NCBI RefSeq assembly: GCF_000772935.1
Contig: NZ_JPVR01000064.1
Location: 37,524-101,523, forward strand
Source: Lysinibacillus boronitolerans JCM 21713 = 10a = NBRC 103108
GTDB lineage: Bacteria; Bacillota; Bacilli; Bacillales_A; Planococcaceae
Direction of reading: 5' to 3'
Length of the DNA stretch: 64,000 bases
Shown here: piece after piece, positions 56,135 to 64,000 of the stretch
Layout: each line of letters begins with the position of its first letter
Position numbering within the stretch: the first letter of the stretch is position 1
Translations under genes and position numbers: made by a program
The notes under the pieces: generated by a model
Seen by the model: the letters and a program-made list of their open reading frames with translations, nothing else
The model's database searches: none
What the model was told of the DNA's origin: nothing

Positions 56135-56956
56135 ATACGCAATGTACTAAGCACTATGTGACTCCCTCCTTCTTCCATAGGACTGCGCTATTCTGATAAA
56201 CGTATAACAATACGTTTTGCTGATAGAGGCTTTTATATTTCATAGGCATGTCTAAAGTGATCAAGCGTACATCAGTTTCGATGGAGATTAAACGACTTAA
56301 TTATATTTAAAAAATATAATTACCATTATCTATACCATTTACAATATCATAGGTTAAAATGCCTTTTCAACTAGTATATGGGTCTCGAATGAACAGTTTC
56401 TACCACTTATATAATGAAAACTAAACAAAAATACAAATCTTTTTACCTATTAAAATACTTATAAATATAGATATAAATAAAAATATAGATAAATCAGACT
56501 TCATATTCTTTATTTAAAGACAGAAAAATAACAAATAAAATTAAATATCAGCAATAATTTTATTTTGTAAAAATTGAAATTTATTCATTAAAAAGAAAGG
56601 TAATATAGTTGCATCCTCCTATAAAATCAAAGATATTTCTTTTTATTTAAAAGATAAAATGAAGTTAGTTCTACGCTATGCAAGTTACTTAGTTTTAGCT
56701 CACCCTTTTTAGGCATCATCGATTACCAAACACGTCATGATATGGATGAAATTCCCTCTATTCGCTGTTCCATCTTTTTGGTATAAATAAGTTATTATAG
56801 TTAGTATTAGCTGTTAAATAATGATTATTTAATAAGCTATAGACTCATCACCTTTTAACATTCATTCGTCCGGAAGTTTGAACTGATACATAGGAAGGTC
56901 TGACCAGAAACATATATACTATAAAATTTTCTATTGTACTTTTTGGAGGAATTTAA
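56135..56956. other. Long AT-rich intergenic region between HD-GYP and SLH genes
   Basis: No ORF with coding character is seen on either strand. 56400-56680 is extremely AT-rich with repeated atagataaata-type words. ttaaataat and attatttaa form a small inverted repeat at about 56816-56836. The right end has TATACTATAAAAT-type -10 candidates before the SLH gene. The region may hold regulatory sites for both divergent genes. Confidence 0.45.
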
Positions 56957-58357
56957 TTGCAGTCTCAACGTTTATTTCAACTAGCTATGGCTTCTGCTTT
57001 AGCAACAAGTGCGATTATTATCGCACCACCCGCACATGCAGCATCATTTTTCCCTGATATCAACCCAACCAATGAGGAAGGTAAGGCTATTATTCAATTA
57101 GCAGAGCGTGGCATCATTTCAGGCTATACGGATGGGACATTTAAACCTGCCAACCCTATTACACGTACACAGGCTGCGAAGATTTTAGCAGGTATTTTAA
57201 AGTTAGATACAGTTCACGTAAAAAATCCACAATTCAAAGACATCAAACCTAGTGATGAAAACTACGGAGCCATTGCAGCATTAGCAAATGCTGGTATTAT
57301 TAATGGCGCAAATGGTTATTTCTACCCTACTCAAAATATAACGCGCGAGCAAATGTCTAAAATGATTGCAAAAGGCTTTGGCTTAACAAGTCCGAGTAAT
57401 ACCCAATTACCGTTTACAGATGTTAAAAAGGGGAACGAATTTGAGCCTCATATTAAAGCATTGTTTGAAAATGGGATTACCAAAGGAACATCTGCAACGA
57501 CTTTCGGCCCAAAAAGCAATGTAAAGCGCTCTCAGCTGGCTGCTTTTGTTGTACGAGCTGAAAAGTTGCTAGGCAATGCAACCGTCTATGCAAGTCAATT
57601 TAAACAGGACTATATTTTTGCATCTTATGGTGGTCTTGAGCCAGCAGAGGATATTTTCACATGGAATGAAGAGGAAGATATGACAGAGTCTATCACGATT
57701 ACCCCTATAAAAGAAGGTACGGGCAAATTAGTGATTACTGGATTTACTGATGATTCAGAGGACTTTACCGACATTTTTTATTTAGTACATGTCAAAAATG
57801 TAAATGGTAAGCTGAAGGTCACGCTTGAAGAAGTAAAAGAAGAGGATTATATCGAAAACTTACCACTCGATTTGTCTGAGAGCAAATTACCATTCATACC
57901 AACAGAGGTGACGGTTCAAAACGCGAATGGACAGCCACTCGCTTCAAATTTCTATAACTTTAATCAACAAGATCAAACACTGTCCATCTCGCAAAATGGA
58001 CAATACATTGTTACATTTTCAGATGGAACGCAACAACAAAAGATGGCCGCAGATGTGTATTCCTATGACTTTGTTCGCAGCATTGATTTATATCATTTGA
58101 CAGATGAATTAATACTGACAGCGCAAGAACTACCTTTTGAGCCAGCACATGTAGCTCTCGAAAGCTTTGGTTTTGAGCCAGTGTCTGTAAAAGCGACGAT
58201 TCTTAATGGACAATTACATGTTACACCAAAAGCGGAAGGTCTTTCGATTCTCCATTTAACAGGTAAAAACGAAGAAACAGCGTACCTTTATATTGAAAGT
58301 AAAAAGATTGCTGGACAATGGGCCTTTTTAGTATCAGAGGATGAGGAAGCATTTTAA
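56957..58357 (+). CDS. S-layer homology (SLH) domain protein
   Basis: A 466-residue secreted protein. The signal peptide ends AHAA (about residue 29). Three SLH repeats follow (about 30-80, 89-140, 150-203), each with a GII/GIT...F.P...ITR pattern (ISGYTDGTFKPANPITRTQ; INGANGYFYPTQNITREQ). These bind pyruvylated wall polymer. The C-terminal ~260 residues contain two or three predicted beta-rich domains not recognised. TTTTTGGAGGAATT precedes the TTG start. It is inserted between glyS and recO and is divergent from the HD-GYP gene. A cell-surface role is likely; the ligand is unknown. Confidence 0.88.
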   Translation: MQSQRLFQLAMASALATSAIIIAPPAHAASFFPDINPTNEEGKAIIQLAERGIISGYTDGTFKPANPITRTQAAKILAGILKLDTVHVKNPQFKDIKPSDENYGAIAALANAGIINGANGYFYPTQNITREQMSKMIAKGFGLTSPSNTQLPFTDVKKGNEFEPHIKALFENGITKGTSATTFGPKSNVKRSQLAAFVVRAEKLLGNATVYASQFKQDYIFASYGGLEPAEDIFTWNEEEDMTESITITPIKEGTGKLVITGFTDDSEDFTDIFYLVHVKNVNGKLKVTLEEVKEEDYIENLPLDLSESKLPFIPTEVTVQNANGQPLASNFYNFNQQDQTLSISQNGQYIVTFSDGTQQQKMAADVYSYDFVRSIDLYHLTDELILTAQELPFEPAHVALESFGFEPVSVKATILNGQLHVTPKAEGLSILHLTGKNEETAYLYIESKKIAGQWAFLVSEDEEAF

Positions 58358-58365
58358 ATAACGGA

Positions 58366-58402
58366 AAATGCCAGATGAACATTATGGTTCTTCTGGCATT
58401 TC
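58366..58402. terminator. Bidirectional terminator overlapping the recO 3' end
   Basis: aaatgccaga (58366-58375) and tctggcattt (58392-58401) pair perfectly; the right arm codes for the last residues of RecO. Confidence 0.8.
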
Positions 58403-59167
58403 GTCTTTCGAGCGTATTTGCAATTCAGGGGTACGTTCTAGTTGCTCAATAAATTTTCTCGTTTTAAATCGAATCCCCGTTTGCTCTTCATAGATGGTTG
58501 TAATAATTTTTTTTATGAAATATTTTGTTTCTTTTTTCAGCTCTATTTTTCCAATCTGGTCAATAGGAACAGTGTAGAACATCCTGATAAGTTTCAGCTG
58601 TGTTGGCGTTAAGCGAATGATATAGGGGTCATGCTGATAGCAGCGATGGCATAAAAATCCTCCTTGCGCAAAGGAAAAAGCAAATTCCCCATCTACAGCG
58701 CCACACGCAGCACAGGCATGTAAAATAGGTTGTACACCTGTATAGGGTAACATCTTCCATTCAACAAACAGCGTAATGGCTTCAGGATCATAGCCATCCT
58801 CAATTGCTTGTAGTGCATGTAATAAAACATCAAACGCAAATGGCTCTGGCTTCCCTTCTTCCACAACTCGCTCCACTAATTCCATAATGTAGCTAGCATA
58901 AGCAGTAGCCATAATATCCTCACGAATATGGCGCATTGAATTCAAATGTTCTCCCTGTTGCAAAGTTCCCATGCCCGTATGATGTTGAACCATAAACATG
59001 CCATAGGTAAAGGGTTGCGTGACGGAAGCCAATCTACTAGAAGGTTTTTTTGCCCCTCGAGCCATCGTAGCCACTTTGCCAGCTTCCCGCGTGAGCAAAA
59101 TAACAATCTTATTGGATTCGCCATATGCGCGAACCTTTAATACAATACCTTCCCATTTATGAAGCAT
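58382..59167 (-). CDS. recO: DNA repair protein RecO
   Basis: A 261-residue recombination mediator that helps load RecA with RecR. The N-terminal OB fold contains GIVLKVRAYGESNKIVILLT. The zinc site is CAACGAVDG with CHRC later (about residues 147-171). Normal length. GAAAGGAGGGGGATT precedes the ATG. The small gene yqzL that sits between recO and era in B. subtilis was not found. Confidence 0.96.
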   Translation of the reverse strand: MLHKWEGIVLKVRAYGESNKIVILLTREAGKVATMARGAKKPSSRLASVTQPFTYGMFMVQHHTGMGTLQQGEHLNSMRHIREDIMATAYASYIMELVERVVEEGKPEPFAFDVLLHALQAIEDGYDPEAITLFVEWKMLPYTGVQPILHACAACGAVDGEFAFSFAQGGFLCHRCYQHDPYIIRLTPTQLKLIRMFYTVPIDQIGKIELKKETKYFIKKIITTIYEEQTGIRFKTRKFIEQLERTPELQIRSKDEMPEEP

Positions 59168-59204
59168 AATCCCCCTCCTTTCTTAAAAGAACTATCCATG
59201 AAAA

Positions 59205-59234
59205 GAGAGCTGCCCAAATAATTTTGGACAGCTC
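59205..59234 (-). terminator. Terminator-like hairpin between era and recO
   Basis: gagctgccc and ggacagctc pair with one mismatch around aaataattt; the minus strand continues TCTCTTTTC. Confidence 0.6.
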
Positions 59235-59256
59235 AAAAATAAAACGATCAAATACT

Positions 59257-59430
59257 GCCAGATTTTGTGCTTACAGAAGAAGCTAACCTAAAACCGTCAC
59301 CTCAAAATCTGGCGTCTATATCCTGATCCACCAGGCACTAAACACCTGCTGAAAAAACTTATGTTCATCTCCCGAATAAGTGGGAGTCTTCTGTATCTGA
59401 CGCTTCGCTTTCGATACAAATCAGGAAAAG
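59257..59430. repeat. Intergenic element with nested palindromes
   Basis: gccagattttg (59257-59267) and caaaatctggc (59303-59313) are perfect inverted repeats enclosing gctt...aagc. They are followed by ctccc/gggag and tgtatc/gataca palindromes and the word cgcttcgctttc. The outer arms resemble those of the structure at 34033-34084, and the word recurs near 63980. Confidence 0.45.
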
Positions 59431-59433
59431 AAC

Positions 59434-60751
<1,318 letters not shown>

Positions 60752-60810
60752 CTATACTAATTCTCCCTCACATTTATGGTTTATTTTCATTTAGAAGACA
60801 CTCATTTCCA

Positions 60811-61161
60811 TTAAAACCATTTTGGCAGAAAGATGAGTAATCCGATTATAGCACTGAATAGCGCAAATACAAGCACTGCACCTGCTGCAATATCTTTTGC
60901 CTGCTTAGCAAGTGGATGTATCTCTGGGGAAGCTAAATCGACTACCCGCTCGATAGCTGTATTCATCATTTCCAGCGCAAACATTAGTGCTATTAATAGT
61001 AGCACAATATACCATTCCATACGAGATAAACCTGTCAAATAACCAGCCAGTATCACAATGATTGCACTTACTATATGTGATTTTAAATTTTGTTCTTTAC
61101 TTGCAGTTATGATGCCTTCAAACGCATAGCCAAAAGATCGCAAGTATTTGCGCAAATCCAT
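60811..61161 (-). CDS. dgkA: Undecaprenol/diacylglycerol kinase (DgkA family)
   Basis: A 116-residue kinase with three membrane helices. The N-terminal segment (SFGYAFEGIITASKEQNLKS) and the active-site motif EMMNTAIERVVD (about residues 64-75) are typical. In Firmicutes this enzyme phosphorylates undecaprenol for wall synthesis. Its ATG follows the ybeY stop directly, indicating one operon. Confidence 0.93.
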   Translation of the reverse strand: MDLRKYLRSFGYAFEGIITASKEQNLKSHIVSAIIVILAGYLTGLSRMEWYIVLLLIALMFALEMMNTAIERVVDLASPEIHPLAKQAKDIAAGAVLVFALFSAIIGLLIFLPKWF

Positions 61162-61635
61162 CTAGTCTCGACCTAAGCCAAAAGTTTGGAGAATCTCATC
61201 TTGCTTTGCAAACATCACTTTCTCTTCTTCTGGCTCCATATGGTCATAACCAAGTAAATGTAAAAAACCATGTACTGCTAAAAAGCCTAATTCTCGCTCA
61301 AAAGAGTGATTATATTCCTCAGCCTGCTCTTTGGCACGGTCTGTTGAAATAATAATATCACCTAATATACGTGGCATTCCTTCAAAAGTTACTTCCATTT
61401 CCCCTTCCCCTAGCTCCTCTAGTGCAAAGGAAATGACATCTGTTGGCTGATCCTTACCACGATATTCACGATTAATATCTTGAATGGCCTCGTTCGTTAC
61501 AAACGTCACCGAAACCTCTGTTTCTGGCTCAATGTTTTCTACACTTGCAGCATGCTGTAATAGTTTTTCAACAAGCTCGATATGTTGTGCTCCCACTTCA
61601 TTTGTTTCATCCGTAAAATCAATTGTTAAAATCAT
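61162..61635 (-). CDS. ybeY: Endoribonuclease YbeY
   Basis: A 157-residue zinc RNase for 16S rRNA 3' end maturation. The metal motif is [11 protein letters not shown] (about residues 120-130). [18 protein letters not shown] is the other conserved stretch. The ATG at 61635 follows pgpH by 8 nt. Confidence 0.96.
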   Translation of the reverse strand: MILTIDFTDETNEVGAQHIELVEKLLQHAASVENIEPETEVSVTFVTNEAIQDINREYRGKDQPTDVISFALEELGEGEMEVTFEGMPRILGDIIISTDRAKEQAEEYNHSFERELGFLAVHGFLHLLGYDHMEPEEEKVMFAKQDEILQTFGLGRD

Positions 61636-61643
61636 AGATCCTC

Positions 61644-63764
61644 CTACTTATCTGCCTTTGGATATTCAATACGTGAATGGAATATCCCATTCAACGTTTC
61701 ACAAAGTACTCTCTCTATACATTTTAACTCTTTTATTGAAATATCGCATTCATCAAACTGATTATCTTGGACACGATCATCGATAATCGCTCGTACTAGC
61801 TTCTGAATTTTCTCTGCATTTGGCTCTTTCATAGAACGTACTGCTGCCTCGACACTATCCGCAACACTTATAACAGCTGCTTCTTTTGTTTGTGGTTTGG
61901 GCCCTGGGTATCGGAACTTTGCCTCATCAATATTTTTTCCTTCTTCCTTTGCTTTAAACAAGAAGAATTTTAACAAACTTGTACCATGATGTTGTAAAGC
62001 GATATCAATAATCTCTTGAGGCATTTTATAACGTTTTAACATATTGGCACCATCTGTCGTATGGGCGATAATAATCTCTGCACTTGTTTCAGGTGGTAAC
62101 GAATCGTGCGGATTGATGCCCGACATCTGATTTTCAATGAAAAAGGACGGTCGTTTGGTTTTACCAATATCATGATAATAACAACCTACACGTGCTAATA
62201 AACCGTCAGCACCAATCTCTTCACAGGCAGCTTCCGCTAAGTTCGCTACCATCACACTATGATGATATGTCCCTGGAGTTTCCATTAATAATTTTTTTAA
62301 TAATGGATGGTTGGGATTGGATAACTCAATTAAACGTAAAGACGAAAGCAAGCTAAACGCCGATTCAAAGAATGGTAAAAGTCCCATCGTTAATGCCCCT
62401 GAAAGCAAAGCAGATAACATCGCTGCTATTAAGTAAAATACTAATTCTGGTAGGCCATAGGATGATTGCGTCATTAACAAATAAAACGCGATAAATGCCA
62501 TGTTTACAAGGGAAATCACACCAACCGCATGTAAAATATGTGAGCGTTTTTCCACACTACGCAAAAAGAATAAGCTGGCAAACCCTCCGAATATGATATA
62601 CAGCGTAATTTCCATTTGCATAACAGACGAATAGCCTTCTTGAAAAATAACCCCTGCTGAAGCAGCCGTCATAACGGTAATTAATACAGCCGCTCGCTCA
62701 TCTGCTAGCAATCGTACAAGCATCGTAGCTAGTGCTGTCGGGAATAAAAAGGCAATCGTCACATCAAAGCCACCAGAAATTAAGCTAATAAATTTCATTA
62801 GCAAAATAGACAAGCTATAAACAATCACTGTCACTAACAGTGCATTACGTTTTTTTCGTTCGTTAGCCTCCCAACGCTCAAATAAAATATACATAAACAT
62901 CATTTGCAGTAGCGTTAAAATAATAAGTCCTGCAATAGGCTTCAAGGAGGCCTTATTACTAACCATCCCCAATAGCTCTAATTGTCTAAAGGCCTCATTG
63001 TCAATAATTTGACCTTCCTGAACAATAATCTGTCCTTGTAAAATGCGTGTCGGCTCTACACTTTCTTTGGCCTGCTGTTTTCGAATCTTTGTTTGTTCTT
63101 CATTAATTGTTTCATTTTCTATAATGCTTGTACGTCCTATTAACACGACTGTATTGAATATTTTATCGGGATATCCGCGTTGTCCACGAATTTTTGTCTC
63201 AAAATCATTTTGAGCAACAAAGACGTTCTCTGGTCGGATGGATTTTTGTAAATATTCCTCTACAAATTTGGATAATTGCGTACTTGTTCTAGTTAAATCT
63301 TCTTCACTTTGCACTAACAGACCTTCCAGCTGGGAATCTGTAAAAATTAACGGCATCTGGTCTTCGTCTATGGATTCAAATTTTTTGCGAAGCTGTGTAA
63401 CCTGATCTGCAATAGGTATAGGTTCCTTACTATTTGCAACATCCTTTTTCACTTCTAAAACATAATCAAATAATGATGTTACAATCGCTGCTCTTTGCTT
63501 GGCGACATCCTCCGAAAATTGATAGACCGAATCCACTGCATTAGCAGCTTTTTCACGCTCTAGCTGTGTTTTATAAGTGTCTTCGATCGTTTTAGTAGAT
63601 CGTACGGTTTCAGGCGCAAGCTGTAATGGTTTGAAATCATATGTAACTCCTTTAACATTGCCATACATGAATGCAAATTGTAGGCCACCTGTTAAAATGA
63701 GAATGATGATAAGAAAGTAGCGAAAACCGATAAGCTCTGTAAATTTTCGAAGTTGTTTCTCCAT
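61644..63764 (-). CDS. pgpH: 7TM-HD phosphohydrolase PgpH (YqfF), c-di-AMP phosphodiesterase
   Basis: A 706-residue membrane protein. An N-terminal helix is followed by a large extracytoplasmic region (about 45-270) and a seven-helix block (about 275-465). The cytoplasmic HD domain has [14 protein letters not shown] (about 533) and HTTDGANML. Homologues degrade c-di-AMP to pApA. It is the first gene of the pgpH-ybeY-dgkA-cdd-era operon visible here; phoH, normally just upstream, must lie beyond the right edge. Confidence 0.93.
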   Translation of the reverse strand: MEKQLRKFTELIGFRYFLIIILILTGGLQFAFMYGNVKGVTYDFKPLQLAPETVRSTKTIEDTYKTQLEREKAANAVDSVYQFSEDVAKQRAAIVTSLFDYVLEVKKDVANSKEPIPIADQVTQLRKKFESIDEDQMPLIFTDSQLEGLLVQSEEDLTRTSTQLSKFVEEYLQKSIRPENVFVAQNDFETKIRGQRGYPDKIFNTVVLIGRTSIIENETINEEQTKIRKQQAKESVEPTRILQGQIIVQEGQIIDNEAFRQLELLGMVSNKASLKPIAGLIILTLLQMMFMYILFERWEANERKKRNALLVTVIVYSLSILLMKFISLISGGFDVTIAFLFPTALATMLVRLLADERAAVLITVMTAASAGVIFQEGYSSVMQMEITLYIIFGGFASLFFLRSVEKRSHILHAVGVISLVNMAFIAFYLLMTQSSYGLPELVFYLIAAMLSALLSGALTMGLLPFFESAFSLLSSLRLIELSNPNHPLLKKLLMETPGTYHHSVMVANLAEAACEEIGADGLLARVGCYYHDIGKTKRPSFFIENQMSGINPHDSLPPETSAEIIIAHTTDGANMLKRYKMPQEIIDIALQHHGTSLLKFFLFKAKEEGKNIDEAKFRYPGPKPQTKEAAVISVADSVEAAVRSMKEPNAEKIQKLVRAIIDDRVQDNQFDECDISIKELKCIERVLCETLNGIFHSRIEYPKADK

Positions 63765-63802
63765 TTGGCACCTCCTCTATCTACCTACTATCATACCAAT
63801 TC

Positions 63803-63879
63803 AACATACATTTTTCTCGAAAAATGTATAAGAAAGCAAAAAACAGCTATGCTTTTTCGCATAGCTGTCACATTTTTTT
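63803..63879. terminator. Two hairpins upstream of pgpH
   Basis: The first is tacatttttc-tc-gaaaaatgta. The second, acagctatg/catagctgt around ctttttcg, has A-rich and T-rich flanks on both sides, a bidirectional terminator. They separate pgpH from whatever is transcribed to the right. Confidence 0.7.
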
Positions 63880-63929
63880 CCATATTTTGATTCAGTTCGT
63901 GCTTTAGGTTTTAGCTATATGGATGTTTA

Positions 63930-64000
63930 AGTCTGCCCTTGCTTTCGGGGCAGACTTTAAAACCTTGTTGCCCCTGTCGCTTCGCTTTCAGAGTATACTT
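63930..64000. repeat. Palindrome and cgcttcgctttc word at the right edge
   Basis: aagtctgccc and ggggcagactt pair around ttgctttc. The following cctgtcgcttcgctttcaga shares the core cgcttcgctttc with the element near 59400. The element is cut by the window edge. Confidence 0.4.

Overview
The window looks like chromosome from a low-GC, endospore-forming Gram-positive bacterium of the Bacillales, most likely a Lysinibacillus-type member (Bacillaceae/Planococcaceae). I infer this from base composition, strong Shine-Dalgarno sites with frequent TTG/GTG starts, an S-layer homology (SLH) protein, and gene order. The backbone follows the Bacillus subtilis yqg/yqf segment: yqgC/sodA, yqgB, yqfZ, ispG, yqfW, zur, yqfT, nfo, cshB, yqfQ, ispH, yqfO, trmK, cccA, sigA, dnaG, yqfL(ppsR), ccpN, glycyl-tRNA synthetase, recO, era, cdd, dgkA, ybeY, pgpH. 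No rRNA, tRNA, CRISPR array, insertion sequence or prophage was seen.

Layout. 1-5.9 kb is conserved backbone: sodA (cut by the left edge), DUF456, a Na/Pi cotransporter, DUF1189, a LysM-like protein, ispG and a HAD nucleotidase. 5.9-27.9 kb is an accessory block inserted between yqfW and zur. It holds a decayed chemotaxis receptor, a lipoprotein, a MerR regulator with a CorC/HlyC membrane protein, a PPP-type phosphatase, ctaB, a thioredoxin-like protein, a YhgE/Pip membrane protein, a PCYCGC lipoprotein, a five-gene exopolysaccharide operon resembling B. subtilis ydaJKLMN (18.3-25.0 kb, minus strand), an isochorismatase-like hydrolase, serC and a Cys-rich protein. 27.9-36 kb returns to the backbone: znuC-znuB-zur with a Zur-box-like site, yqfT, nfo, cshB, yqfQ and ispH, with bdhA inserted. 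36-44 kb is a second insertion: the C4-dicarboxylate module dctS/dctR/dctB/dctA with a perfect cre site, plus small hypothetical genes. 44-53 kb is the sigA-dnaG macromolecular synthesis region. 52.6-54.4 kb is a glycine T-box and glycyl-tRNA synthetase. 54.4-58.4 kb is a third insertion, an HD-GYP protein facing an SLH protein. 58.4-63.8 kb is recO to pgpH.

How the parts fit. The exopolysaccharide operon encodes a processive glycosyltransferase without a PilZ domain, a BcsB-like partner, a DUF2334 protein, a GH8-like lipoprotein and a membrane protein with a degenerate GGDEF domain. In that domain the active-site motif is lost but the RxxD c-di-GMP inhibitory site appears intact, so it probably acts as a c-di-GMP receptor. 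An HD-GYP protein 30 kb away could take part in c-di-GMP turnover. Nucleotide signalling is also represented by the c-di-AMP hydrolase homologue PgpH. CcpN and PpsR tie the sigA region to central carbon control, and the cre site puts dicarboxylate uptake under probable CcpA control.

The most unusual local signals concern translation initiation. These are a MerR gene whose only plausible start is ATT, the next gene with an 8-bp hairpin between its Shine-Dalgarno and TTG start, and a terminator whose 3' arm and T-run carry the ribosome site and start codon of yqfZ. A 70-nt predicted three-way junction lies in an intergenic region, and a pair of similar long-armed intergenic palindromes also deserves a search.
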